64,000 nucleotides of DNA from Shinisaurus crocodilurus (taxonomy: Eukaryota > Chordata > Lepidosauria > Squamata > Shinisauridae): assembly GCA_021292165.1 (NCBI GenBank), contig CM037878.1, positions 930,001-994,000 of the forward strand, read 5' to 3'. Shown piece by piece: positions 43,491 through 53,987 of this stretch. A program made the translations under genes and the position numbers. Each line of letters opens with the position of its first letter. Within the stretch, counting starts at the first letter, position 1. The notes beneath the pieces are model-generated. The model was not told the DNA's origin, searched no databases, and was given only the letters and a program-made list of their open reading frames with translations.

Positions 43491-43867
43491 CACACATGTG
43501 AATTTGTAAGAGGTCTGGTTAAGCAACATGAAGGTGTGATCGAGAGGGCGTGGCCAGGCAACAGGAGGGCGTGGCCGAGGGCGTGGCCAAGGGTATGGCC
43601 AAACAACCAGAGGGTGTGGTCAAGCACAAAAGTTATTAGAGGAAACACACGAAACTGCAGTATTTTAAGCACATAAATCTTTGAATTTATAACAATATTT
43701 AACATTTAGATAAGTGGTGCACAGGCCCACCCTGCAAGCTCCTATTTTCTCCACTCAGAAAAAAAAACATGTGAGCTCTATTGTACTTTATTTTTTTAAA
43801 AAAAACAAGAACAACAACACTGTGATTGAACAATAATGCCAAAATGGAATGATGATGTTTGTTGCTG
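43491..43867. other. Unassigned
   Basis: Has GGGCGTGGCC repeats at about 43545-43615 and A-rich runs near 43757 and 43797. No gene seen. Confidence 0.4.
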
Positions 43868-44640
43868 CTATTTGAGGTAGTTGGGATTTTGCCTTTCTTT
43901 CTCTTGTTTCTGCTGCTCAACTTTGAAAGTTGCATACCAGGACTCCTCTTTAGACCTGCTGATGACTGTGCTTGCTTTTTCCTTCTCACTTCTTTGCTGA
44001 TGTTTTCTTTGTCCTGCCTTCCAGATCCTGCAGTCTTTCTTTAGATGCCATTGCTTCTTACATTTAAAACAAATTCTCATCTCTGCCTTGTGATGAAACC
44101 TTCCAACTGTCTGCAGGACTGCTTCTGAATTCTGGATCACTTTAACTGCCTTGTTTTCCTTCCTGCGATTATTTTTGTCCATCAATCTCCCCTTTATATA
44201 CGTATTCCAAAGTCAACTCATAGTCTTGCCTGGTTTCTAGGGCATTTATCAACGTGCTGTAGGAATCAAGGAAGACTGCATAGCAATATGGCTACTATGT
44301 GTTTCGGCTTTAGTTCTTCTACAATTCCTCTCAAATGCTCCACAATCTCTAACATGGCATTCATATGTGACAGTTTCTTCGTCCTTTTTCAGCCTCATGC
44401 CATATAACTTCCTCAAAAGATACAGTAATGCTCCTGTATTCCTTTCAATGCTTCCCGCAGTCCCTTTGCAGTTTGCCATCCTCTGATGTAGATCAGCTGA
44501 CTGTCTTCAACTTTTAGCCCTACTTTTGACTTGGCACATTGATTCTGCTTATCCCAGGATTCAGCATTTTCTGCTGGTCTGTCTGTAATTAGGGGTAAAA
44601 CTGCCTCTTCCCTCACACGACATTAGGGGTAAAACTGTCT
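43868..44640 (-). pseudogene. Ty1/copia-type gag, degraded
   Basis: Three successive minus-strand frames resemble a copia gag of the UBN2 type. Frame 44413-44616 has GWQTAKGLREALKGIQE, like the TAKE.W..L motif. Frame 44249-44479 has LLRKLYGMRLKKDE. Frame 43868-44185 has the CCHC zinc knuckle CFKCKKQWHLKKDC (residues 39-52; bases 44030-44071), which binds RNA in packaging. Frameshifts separate the frames and an extra stop interrupts the region between them. I see no protease, integrase, reverse transcriptase or LTR next to it. Copia elements are uncommon in amniotes, so this is notable. A domesticated gag gene is possible in principle, but the broken frames argue against it. Confidence 0.75.
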
Positions 44641-44656
44641 CTTCCCTCACACGACA
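44588..44656. repeat. Tandem duplication, about 34 bp x 2
   Basis: ATTAGGGGTAAAACTG followed by CTCTTCCCTCACACGAC occurs twice in a row with one difference, next to the 5' side of the gag remnant. Confidence 0.85.
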
Positions 44657-45723
44657 GCATCTCTACTTCAAACTTCTAAGTATGATAATAGGAGTCATTA
44701 GGTCTCTCTATGTCTCTCAGCTCTCCTGCCATGGCAACCTTGAAAGACTCACCCTTCTTTCTGTGAGGCCTGGTTTGTTGTTTTTCTTCTCAGCACAACC
44801 TGAGGTCTTCAAAAACTGATCTGCCTTGTGGCTGCTGGAAGTGAGACTGATTCTGTGCCTGTGCCTGGGCCCATTACCTGATGGCAGAGCACAGTAGCAG
44901 CAGCAGACTTCACCTGACAAACACATGCACACACAGGACTTCTTTCTAAGTAGATGCTTTTAAAGTAAATAACAGAAACATACGATTTCTCAGGTACTAT
45001 AAGCTTGATGGTTACATACCAGTGATGCTGAGGGCCGTCTGGGGGTGGGTAGGAGGGGAAAGGTGGAGGGCTCTTTGGAGGAAGATGCAGGTCCCTCTTG
45101 AGTGGTGCTCTGCTGCCGCACGCAGCACAAGCAGCATCTTACATCAGGAAGTGCTTCTGCTTTCTTCTGAGCAGGAAGAAGCTGGTGGCTGTGCATAAAA
45201 AGAGCCTCTGTTTGGGTCTCTGGAAGAAGAGGACTCAGTTGGGGGGGGGGCAGCAGGGAAAATGTGGAGAGTCGAGAAATATGGCCTGAAAAATGATCTC
45301 TAAGCAACCCTGTGGGGAGAGTTCCAAAAGGGCACGCTTAATCTTTGGTTGCCTCAATTTATCAGCTTAAAATATTACCTGCCAACTGTGAAAGCTTTGT
45401 GATAAAAACAGTCCGGCAGCAGGGAGGGAGGACCGACACCCTGATAAGGAGATATTTATTGTTTTCCATTTATGAGCAAAGGGGAGGAAAGGAGCCCTTC
45501 TCCCGCCCGCCCCAGGTGTGGCCGCCCACTGTTCAGAGTTCAGGCGTTGCCTTGCCCCCCCCCCCGGACCCTCATATCTCAGCATGCACATGTGCGCGCG
45601 CACATCTCCTGAGAGCGTTTCAGTAACAGAATCCAAAAGGCAAGGGGCACAATCCATCAGGGAATCCCACTAAGAAGAATGAGTGCTGGCACTGTCCATC
45701 CAGGTTTGCCCCTGATTCCATTC

Positions 45724-45778
<55 letters not shown>

Positions 45779-45974
45779 TTTTTAAATGTGAATTACACCA
45801 AACCAAACAAAACCATATTAAAAAAAAGGTGGGGAAAGAAAAAAGAATACAATTTTCTTACAGAAATTAAAATGAACCGCGTACAGAAAATGTATGAAAT
45901 GTATATCCATAAGTAATACAACTATCAGTAAAGATGGTTATGCATAAGCTTCAGAAAAAGTGAACCAAATACAG
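44657..45974. other. Unassigned with (ATT)n
   Basis: An ATT microsatellite lies at 45725-45776. No gene recognised; the rest is unassigned. Confidence 0.45.
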
Positions 45975-46755
45975 TACTTCTATTAATACAGCCCAAAATT
46001 TCATTTGCCTTCTTTGCAGCCACATCGCATTGCTGGCTCATATTCAGTTTGTGATCTACCACAATTCCAAGATCCTTCTCACTTGTAGTCAGGGCTTTTT
46101 TTCTGGTGGAACTCACCGGAACTGAGTTCCAGCACCTTTTCTTCTATTAATTGCATTACAATTTAATCGCCATCTACTCCCAAGGAAATGTAATCCAAGA
46201 GTTCCGGTACCTTTTTCTCCAGAAAAAAAGCACTGCTTGTAGTATTGTTGAGCCAAGTGTCCCCCATTCTGTAACTCTGCATTTGGTTTCCTCTCCCTAG
46301 GTGCAGCACTTGGCATTTATCCCTATTAAATTTCATTCTGTTGTTTTCGGCCCAGCGCTCCAGCCTGTCGAGGTCACTTTGAATTTTGTTTCTGTCTTCC
46401 AGAGTATTAGCTGTTCCACCCAACTTTGTGTCATCTGCAAATTTGATAAGCATTCCCTGTACCTCCTGATCCAAGTCATTAATAAAAATGTTGAAGAGCA
46501 CCGGGCCCAGGACCGAGCCCTGTGGTACCCCGCTTGTTACCTCTCCCCAGTTTGAGAAGGAACCATTGATAAGCACCCTTTGAGTCCGATTCTGTAGCCA
46601 ATTGTGGATCCACCTGATAGTTGTTCCATCTAGCCCACTCTTAGCTAGCTTACTAATCAGGATATCATGAGGCACTTTGTCGAAAGCTTTGCTGAAGTCC
46701 AGATATATGATGTCCACAGCATTCCCACAGTCCACAAGGGAGGTTACCCGATCAT
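45975..46755 (-). mobile_element. CR1 fragment truncated at both ends, split by a MITE
   Basis: Minus-strand CR1 ORF2 from RVTSLVDCGNAVDIIYLDF (break at about 46755) to about GCINRS (break near 45975). The normal 3' end is missing, so it was cut after insertion or recombined. FADD and [14 protein letters not shown] are intact. A hAT MITE lies at 46090-46235. Confidence 0.88.
46090..46235. mobile_element. hAT-type MITE, 146 bp
   Basis: Starts CAGGGCTTTTTTTCTGG, ends CCAGAAAAAAAGCACTG, flanked by perfect 8-bp repeats CTTGTAGT (46082-46089, 46236-46243). Removing it and one repeat restores the CR1 sequence exactly as in intact copies. Confidence 0.95.
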
Positions 46756-47370
46756 CTTGCCAAGGTGAAAGCTGAGGCGCTGCGGGGTGCTCCCCGCCCC
46801 CCCCGGCTCCGAGGCAGCCATGCTCGGCACGGCTGAGCCTTCGCACGTGTCCCGACGCCCCCGACGCCCCCCCGCCCCACTCCCGCTGCAGAGGCCGCAC
46901 AGATTGCCAGCCCCAGCCCGCTCTGCCGGGGCACGGACTGGGGAGGTCCGCCGCACGCGCTCCTCGCGCACGGGCTGCAGCCAGGCTCTCCGGCGGCTTG
47001 GCACAGCTCCTGACCCAGGGCAGGCCCCCAGGCCCCCTCCCTGAATTGCCCTCTTTCGCCTTTAGAGAAGTTCGGGCGCAGCGCATCGCGATGTCCCTCC
47101 CTGGCTCTTTTTGGTCACTTTTAAAAAACGCAACGTAACTGCCAAGGCTGCAAATTAAAGTGACAACGTTGTGTGTTCTGCCCCCTTTTTACTCACTCTC
47201 TGGAGCACGGGGTGGTTGCCCACAGGAAAGAAAACTACTGTCAGAAGCCAGCCCCCCCCGCCCCCCTGCTGCACTCCAGAAGATGAGCGCGAGGCACTGG
47301 GTCATTGACAGGCCGGAGGCTCAGGTGGGGAGAAGAGGGGCTCCAGCAGTCTGTGGCGTGTGAGGGTCCT
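46756..47370. other. Unassigned, CpG-rich
   Basis: A CpG-dense stretch at about 46780-47000 could be a CpG island, but no promoter element or exon is recognisable. The open frame that runs from here into CR1 is a chance fusion. Confidence 0.4.
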
Positions 47371-47565
47371 GAACATCGGAAGCTGCCTAATCCCGAGTCA
47401 GCCCCTGGGTCCATCTAGCCCAGTATTGTCGGCAGTGATTGGCAACAACGGCTCTCCCGGGTTTCAGGCAGGGGTTTTTTCAGCTATACCTGGCAAGGCT
47501 GGGGGAGATTGAACCTGAGACCTTCTGCTTGCGAAGCAGGTGCCCTACCACTGAGCTACGCCCCC
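47371..47565 (-). mobile_element. tRNA-Ala-like SINE
   Basis: On the minus strand it begins GGGGGCGTAGCTCAGTGG, with an A box, then CTGCTTCGCAAGCAG as an anticodon arm and GGTTCAATC as a B box, like tRNA-Ala. A body with CCTGCCTGAAACCCGGGAGA follows, and the tail CTAGATGGACCC then GCAGCTTCCGATGTTC. That tail resembles the type-B LINE 3' end, which suggests a partner pair. Confidence 0.85.
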
Positions 47566-47607
47566 TTCCTTGCACTGGAAGGGAAGGGACAGACATGGGG
47601 GGGGGGT

Positions 47608-47894
47608 CAGGGCCGGCGCTGCCATGAGGCCAAGTGAGGAGACTGCTTCAGGCAGCAGATGCTGGGGGCAGCTTCCCAGCCATGCCTCCTGAACTCCCGG
47701 GCTGTTCCCCTCTGCTGGAGGACCGAGCCGGGTATCCCAGGCGGCCTGTTCGGGCACCCCTAGCCTATCCTGCGGCCTCGCCAGTGCTGGAGTGAGATTC
47801 AGCTGCCAGTCCGGCTGGCTTCTGCATGTGGAGGGGGGAGTGGGCGCCATCCCACCCTTTGCCTCAGGCAGCAAAATGGCTTGGGCTGGCCCTG
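47608..47894 (+). mobile_element. hAT-like element, related CAGGGCCGGC ends
   Basis: Starts CAGGGCCGGCGCTGCC and ends GGGCTGGCCCTG, and CTTCAGGCAGCAG is mirrored by CTCAGGCAGCAAAATGG in part. The flanking 8-mers do not match, so the boundaries are less certain than for the other copies. Confidence 0.55.
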
Positions 47895-48697
47895 CGCGGA
47901 GGTCCGTCTCTTTCAACAGGCCCTTCCCTGATGCCCAAGCGGCAGTGGGGGGGGGGGAGGCCAGGCCCAGGCTCTGCTGGGCGAGGCAGGATGCAGCACC
48001 CCCCTCGCCGCCTCCCGCTGCCTGTCTCCATCCCGCTCAGGGCCAGGCCAGGGCCACAGGTGGCAGCTGCACCTGAATCCTGAGGACTGGGAGGGCATCT
48101 GCCCCAGCTGTGCCTCCCTCCCTCCCTCCCTCCTGGGACCAGCCTCTGTTTTCTGCTCGCAGTCGCTGGCCAGTGCTGGCCCCTCTTCATTTGGCCCCCG
48201 TCTTGGCCCTCCGGGGAAATCTTGCCAAACCGCTGCGAGCATGGCTTGCGGGCGCCGTCATTCTCCCGGGGGTGTGTGTGTGTGTGTGTCAGCAGAGCTC
48301 CCTCTGTGAGACCCCCTCCCCCAATTTAAATCTGCTTGGGTGAGTGGATGCATCTTGTCCCTGGTGCTTGTGTTGGTAAAAATGTGGGCGCGACTCCTGA
48401 GGCTCCGGGGGGGCTCCACAGGGCTGCTTCACATGCTTCAGCTACTGGGGTATATTTTGAAGAGTGGATAACACACCGTAGGCCGATTCTTATTTCCAGT
48501 ATATCTTTACTAAAAGGACAGTGGAGGGTGGCAGCCGGTCCCCAGAGCCAGTGGAAACAGCTGGGGAGGAAGGTGGGAATGACTGAGCGGGCCAGGAGGG
48601 ACTCGTGAAGTGATCCTGAGGCAGAGAAAAGAAGAGCGGAGAGCGATGAAGCAACACAGGAGACGGCTTGAGTGCAGATGGAGAAAGACTCCTAGTG
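47895..48697. other. Unassigned
   Basis: G+C-rich with a GT run at about 48272-48289. No gene recognised. Confidence 0.45.
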
Positions 48698-48831
48698 CAG
48701 TGTTCTCCCACCTTGGGTCCCCAGATGTGTTTGGCCTACAACTCCCAGCATGCCCCAGCCAGTGTAGCTGGCTGGGGCATGCTGGGAGTTGTAGGCCAAC
48801 ACATCTGGGGACCCAAGGTTGGAGAACACTG
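48698..48831. mobile_element. Near-perfect palindromic hAT MITE, 134 bp
   Basis: Starts CAGTGTTCTCCCACCTTGG, ends CCAAGGTTGGAGAACACTG, with perfect 8-bp flanks TCCTAGTG (48690-48697, 48832-48839). Arms meet at about CCAGTGTAGCTGG. Confidence 0.95.
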
Positions 48832-48884
48832 TCCTAGTGGATGCAATCGAGCCCTGCCTACAATCAGGTATATCCAGGGGCAGT

Positions 48885-50902
48885 GAGGGCGGCAAAGAAA
48901 CAACATCTCACGGCCTCTATTCAATCCTCCATTTGCTGCCCAGTGGAGCTTTTTAGGGTTGTCTGGGGCCTATTATATGTTGGCCCCAAGGACATCCTGG
49001 ATCCATCTGAGGCCCGCTGTGATATATTTGCTAGGCACCTCCAGGAAAAAATCTCTTGCATCCGCTGGGACTTGGACTCCAATGTTATGGCAGTTGAATC
49101 AGGTGAGGTTCCCAGAGTACAGCCTGGTCATGTTTTCTTGGATGAGTTTCAGTTGGTACAGCATGAGGATGTTGACAAGGTGCTTGGACAGGTTCGTGCA
49201 ACCACATCCGCATTGGATCCTTGCCCCTCTTGGCTTATTAAATCTAGCAGGGAAGGAACAGCCGGCTGGGCCAGGGAGGTGATCAATGCCTCCTTGCGAG
49301 AGGGAGTAGTCCCATGCCGCTTGAAAGAAGCGGTGGTGAGGCCACTCCTGAAGAAACCCTCTCTGGACCAGGAAGATCTAAATAACTTTAGGCCAGTGGC
49401 AAATGTTTCCTTTCTTGGGCAAGGTCCTTGAGCGGGTGGTGGCCAACCAGCTCCAGAACCTCTTGGATGAAAGTGATTATCTAGATCCATTTCAGTTGGG
49501 GTTTAGGCCTGGTTTTGATATGGAAACAGCTTTGGTCGCCCTGTATGATGACCTATGTCGGGAGAGAGACGGGGAGTGTGACCCTGTTGATACTCCTAGA
49601 TCTCTCGGCAGCTTTTGGTACCATCGACCGTGGTATCCTTCTGGAGCGGCTGTCTGAGTTGGGGGTGGGGGGCACTGCATTGCAGTGGTTCCGCTCCTAC
49701 TTGGATGGCCGGCTCCAGAGGGTGGTGCTTGGGGAATGTTGCTCGGCCCCATGGACCCTCCAGTATGGGGTTCCTCAGGGGTCGGTCTTATCCCCCATGC
49801 TATTTAATATCTACATGAAACCGCTGAGTGGGGTCATCCGGAGTTCTGGAGTGCATTGCCATCAGTATGCTGATGACACGCAGCTCTATTTCTCCTTTTC
49901 ATCCTCAGCAGGTGAGGCTGTGGATGTGCTGAACTGGTGCCTGGCTGCGACAATGGACTGGATGAGGGCTAACAAACTGAGGCTCAATCCAGACAAGACT
50001 GAGATGCTGTTAGTTCCCCTGGCCAGATGGAGGCTGTTCAACCTGTTCTGGGTGGGGTTGCACTCCCCTCGAAGGAGCAGGTTCGTAGCTTGGGGGTTCT
50101 CCTTGAGCCATCTTTGTCACTTGAGGCTCAGGTGGCCTCAGTGGCATGGAGTGCCTTCTACCAGCTTCAGCTGGTGGCCCAGCTACACCCCTATCTGGAC
50201 ATGGATAGCCTGGTTTCAGTAATCTACCCTCTGGTAATCTCGAAGCTAGACTACTGCAATGCACTTTACGTGGGGCTGCCCTTGAAGACGGTTCAGAAGC
50301 TGCAGCTTGTGCAAAATGCAGCGGCCAGACTCATTACTGGCACCAGGAGGTCCGAACACATAACACCAGTTCTGCCCTGCTTGCACTTGTTGCCTGTATG
50401 CTTCCAAGCCCGATTCAAGGTGCTGGTCTTAACCTTTAAAGCCCTACATGGCTTGGGTCCACAATACTTGACAGAATGCCTCTCCCAACTACACTCTACC
50501 CGGACACTGCGCTCAACATCTGGAACCTTCCTCCAACTGCCACTTCTGAGGGAGGCTCAGAGGGCGGCAACAAGGGGCAGTGCCTTTTCTGTGGTAGCCC
50601 CCCAACTCTGGAACAAGCTCCCCCTGAGGCCCGCCTGGAGCCAACTCTGCTATCTTTTCTGCACCAGGTTAAGACTGTCCTCTATGTTGAGGCTCTTAAC
50701 AACTCTAAATAATGCATGGTGGGGTGGTCATTTTTAACTTTTCTACTGGTCACATTTTATTAATGTGTTTTAGCTATTTGTGTTATTTTAAATTGGTTTT
50801 AATTTTTTTTACAGTGTTTTATTGCGTATTTTATATTGTATTCTTTAATTGTTGTAAACCGCCCAGAGAGCTTTGGCTATTGGGTGGTATAGAAATAAAA
50901 TT

Positions 50903-50956
<54 letters not shown>
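48885..50956 (+). mobile_element. L2-like LINE, about 2 kb
   Basis: Plus-strand L2 from the linker before the reverse transcriptase to the 3' end. It shows LKKPSLDQEDLNNFRPVANV (about 49345-49405), a frameshift near 49424, the palm with [18 protein letters not shown] and YADD (49866-49877), then the C-terminal region (50027-50737) with SKLDYCNALYVGLPLKTVQK. The 3' tail has CCGCCCAGAGAGCTTTGGC and an ATC run at 50904-50956. Frameshifts make it inactive. It is the closest relative of the minus-strand copy at 28578. Confidence 0.88.
49515..50222 (+). pseudogene. L2 ORF2 reverse transcriptase frame
   Basis: Contains motif A-like LDLSAAFGTID, followed by [30 protein letters not shown] and QYADDTQLYFSF, then NPDKTEMLL, the order of an L2-clade palm and thumb. 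After about 50030 the frame leaves the element's coding frame, which continues at 50027-50737. The start Met is not biological. It would catalyse target-primed reverse transcription if intact; the frameshifts on both sides prevent this. Confidence 0.8.
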
Positions 50957-50958
<2 letters not shown>

Positions 50959-51021
50959 CTGACCACTGGCTATGCTGTTGTTCCCCGCCTCAATCTATAT
51001 GGAGAGGCGGGTAATAAATAA

Positions 51022-51056
<35 letters not shown>

Positions 51057-51105
51057 GGCTGATGGGAGTTGTACTCCAAAACATCTGGAGGGCAGCAGGT
51101 TGGGG
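50957..51105. mobile_element. MITE remnant split by an (ATT)n-bearing insert
   Basis: CCTGACCACTGGCTATGCTG and, after an insert with GAGGCGGGTAATAAATAAA and ATT repeats (51023-51055), GATGGGAGTTGTACTCC and CCAAAACATCTGGAGGGC look like two pieces of one fold-back MITE. Confidence 0.55.
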
Positions 51106-51390
51106 CTGGCTGCCGTATGCATTCAAGTGCTCCAGCGACACAGGCAGCAGCGCAGGCAGCATCTCACCCGGTGCAGAAGGGTTTGCTCCCTTGCATTAGG
51201 TCCCATGTGCACTTACAGGCCTTTCCCGCCAGGTGGCGCTGCTGCTGAAAAGGTGCCCTTTCCGGCCCTCCACTCACTCCCCACTGGCATGGCGGGAGCC
51301 CCCCCACCTCCCCCCCAGTCGGCCGCACCCTGTGGGGCAGAGGGGCAGCTGCTCAGGCAGGAGGCAGTCTGTGCGCGTGGAAACCCAGAG
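51106..51390. other. Unassigned
   Basis: No feature recognised. Confidence 0.35.
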
Positions 51391-51486
51391 GGTCATAGAA
51401 TCATAGAATCATAGAAAAGTAGAGTTGGAAGGGGCCTACAAGGCCATCGAGTCCAACCCCCTGCTCAATGCAGGAATCTAGGTCAA
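51391..51486 (-). mobile_element. CR1 3' end fragment
   Basis: Only the last 95 bp or so of CR1 on the minus strand, with its ATTCTATG terminus repeated. Confidence 0.85.
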
Positions 51487-52177
51487 CAGGGGTCCCACCT
51501 TGGCACCTCTTTGCAAAGTATCAATGGATTCAAGGTGTCTTGTCCTCGTGACCAAGAAGTAGAATTTGTCTTATTTTAAAAGCTTATATCCCGCCTATTT
51601 CCCAGAGAGGGAACTTGGGGCAGCGAACGAACAAAACCAGCGATATTTAAAACAATAACTTCCAAACCCACACTCATACAAAAGCGCCCCAAGTGCCACC
51701 AGCCCAAGCCGGGAGCAAAAGGCACACGCGGAGGACTGAAGACAGCTACCTGACAACTACGCTCACAGTCCTTTCACACAAATGGGGAACAGTGTTTGTT
51801 CTTGCTATTGCTAAAGGACTGGGAGTCAGAAACCCTTGCTCATCTGACCTGGACCACCCAGACACTGACCGGCCGCTCGATCCCGATCTACCTTCTGCCG
51901 ATTCGATTCCTGGTCTAGACTTTGGGGCTGCCCACCCAGCTTCATGGGGATGGGGGGGGGGTCTGGAACAGTGCCTCAGATTATGGCCAGAGCATGCAGG
52001 GGGGGACATACAGAAGAAGGCGGTCATAGATTTCATAGTCCTTAAGGCAGAACCCTCCCCAGAGACACACACACACCTTGCCAGCAGAAACCCTCAGTGG
52101 TAGTTCCCCCACCCCAATATACACACACACGCACTGGTTTCTTCAAGTGCACCCCTGAATGGGACGATGATGGTGGT
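51487..52177. other. Unassigned
   Basis: AAGCTTATATCCCGCC near 51580 may be a SINE or LINE tail scrap. No gene recognised. Confidence 0.4.
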
Positions 52178-53456
52178 CATAGAATCATAGAAAAGTAGAG
52201 TTGGAAGGGGCCTACAAGGCCATTGAGTCCTTATGCTGGTTCAGCTTGTCTGAGTGTGGAAAGCTAAGCAGGGTCAGGCCTGGCTATTACTTGGATGGGA
52301 GACCCCTCCTCTAGTTTCCTGCATTGAGCAGGGGGTTGGACTTGATGGCCTTGTAGGCCCCTTCCAACTCTATGATCTATGAATCTATGCTCAGTGCAGG
52401 AATCCAGGTCAAAGCATCCCTGACAGATGTCTGTCCAGCTGCACCTTGAATGCCTCCAGAGTGGGAGAGCCCACCACCTCCCTAGGTAGTTAGTTCCATT
52501 GTCTTATTGCTCTGACAGTCAGGATTTTTTTCCTGATGTTTAGGTGGAATCTGGGTTCCTGTAACTTGAGCCCATTATTCCGCGTCCTGCAAACTGGGAT
52601 GATTGAGAAGAGATTCTGGCCCTCCTCTGTGTGACAACCCTTCAAGTACTGGAAGAGTGCAATCATATCTCCCCTGTCTCCTCTTCTGAAGGCTAAACAT
52701 GCCCAGTTCTTTCAGTCTCTCCTCATAGGGCCTTGTTTCCAGTCCCTTTATCATCCTTGTTGCCCTCCTCTGAACCCTCTCCAGTTTGTCTATGTCCTTC
52801 TGAAAGTGTGGTGCCCAGAACTGGACGCAGTACTCAAGATGAGGCCTAACCAGTGCCGAGTAAAGGGGAATTATCACTTCACACGATTTGGACGCTATAC
52901 TTCTATTAATGCAGCCCAAAATAGCATTTGCCTTCTTTTCAGCCACATCGCATTGCTGGCTCATATTCAGTTTGTGATCTACCACAATTCCAAGATCCTT
53001 CTCACTTGTAGTATTGTTGAGCCAAGTGTCCCCCATTCTGTAACTCTGCATTTGGTTTCCTTTCCCTAGGTGCAGCACTTGGCATTTATCCCTATTACAT
53101 TTCATTCTGTTGTTTTCGGCCCAGCGCTCCAGCCTATCGAGATCTCTCTGAATTTTGTTTCTGTCTTCCAGAGTATTAGCTGTTCCACCCAACTTTGTGT
53201 CATCTGCAAATGTGATAAGCATTCCCTGTACCTCCTCATCCAAGTCATTAATAAAAATGTTGAAGAGCACCGGGCCCAGGACCGAGCCCTGTGGTACCCC
53301 ACTCGTTACCTCTCCCCAGTTTGAGAAGGAACCATTAATAAGCACTCTTTGAGTCCAATTTTGTAGCCAATTGTGGATCCACCTGATAGTTGTTCCATCC
53401 AGCCCACTTTTAGCTAGCTCGCTAATCAGCATATCTTTAGCTAGCTTGCTAATCAG
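52178..53456 (-). mobile_element. CR1 LINE split by a 5S SINE
   Basis: Minus-strand CR1 in two parts, 52178-52230 and 52389-53456. ORF2 frame 52575-53489 holds [14 protein letters not shown] and FADD. A 2-bp or 3-bp change near 52675 alters the C-terminal frame. At the 5' end a block with TAGCTAGCTCGCTAATCAG is repeated in tandem (about 53410-53456). Confidence 0.9.
52231..52388 (+). mobile_element. 5S-rRNA-derived SINE with CR1 tail, inserted in CR1
   Basis: TTATGCTGGTTCAGCTTG head, AAAGCTAAGCAGGGTCAGGC, TTGGATGGGAGACC, CTCCTCTAGTTTCCTGCAT linker, CR1 tail and TCTATGAATCTAT end. It lies in reverse orientation within the CR1 3' end. About 8 bp of the host (AACCCCCT) are missing at the junction. 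Confidence 0.92.
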
Positions 53457-53489
53457 GTCATTCACTCTTTTTTGAGAAAAGTAAAACAC
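52575..53489 (-). pseudogene. CR1 ORF2 fragment (304 aa)
   Basis: Starts in flanking sequence, then covers [34 protein letters not shown], the FADD catalytic box and the region up to [10 protein letters not shown], where the frame departs from other copies (RQGRYDCTLPVLEG instead of [15 protein letters not shown]). A small deletion in the GACTGAGGGGAG block explains this. Motif A is missing because of 5' truncation. Confidence 0.8.
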
Positions 53490-53697
53490 TTGGTGATTAT
53501 GTTATGGGGTGGGCAAAATCTGCCCCTCCCACTTCTGACCTGGCTGCCTTGCCCCCCATTGGCCCTGCCTGGCACCCCCTCACAACAGGCCTTCCCATGT
53601 AAACATGCTGCCTACCATAGGGACAGGCCCTTTGCTAGCAGGGAACAATAGCCTCTCAATAAATACATACAACGAAACCAACAATTGACCGGCCTGC
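53457..53697. other. Unassigned
   Basis: No feature recognised. Confidence 0.35.
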
Positions 53698-53862
53698 CAG
53701 GGTCGGTGCAAGGCAGTTTGGTGCCCTAGGCAAGATCAGATATTTAGCGCCCAACTCTTTCCACTTGAGCCCTCCCTCCCTCCAGCCCTATGCTCCTGGC
53801 GCCCCCTTTAGCCCGGCGCCCTAGGCAGCCGCCTAGTTGGCCTAATGGTAGCACCGGCCCTG
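53698..53862 (-). mobile_element. Short hAT-like element, CAGGGCCGG family
   Basis: 165 bp on the minus strand, from CAGGGCCGGTGCTACC to TTGCACCGACCCTG, with perfect 8-bp flanks CGGCCTGC (53690-53697, 53863-53870). Near-match in length and sequence to the copy at 31290. Confidence 0.93.
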
Positions 53863-53897
53863 CGGCCTGCTCAGGACCCTTGCGGGAGGGGAGGTCT

Positions 53898-53987
53898 TTC
53901 ATAGATTTCATAGATCATAGAGCTGGAAGGAGCCTACAAGGCTATCGAGAGTCCAACCCCCTGCTCAATGCAGGGAACTAGAGGAGG
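53898..53987 (-). mobile_element. 5S-type SINE, 3' part only
   Basis: Minus strand carries CCTCCTCTAGTTCCCTGCAT and the CR1 tail, ending ATCTATGAAATCTATGAA. The CTCCTCTAGTT linker identifies it as the SINE and not CR1. The 5S head is lost. Confidence 0.8.

Noticed and set aside
46163..47086. 307-aa minus-strand frame joining a GC-rich N-terminus to CR1 reverse transcriptase
   Set aside because: The first 110 or so residues come from CpG-rich flanking DNA upstream of the 5' truncation of CR1. A chance open frame is the simplest explanation, and the frame is also interrupted by a MITE.
47510..47565. tRNA-Ala gene on the minus strand
   Set aside because: The tRNA-like part continues into a SINE body and tail; the acceptor stem is not closed.
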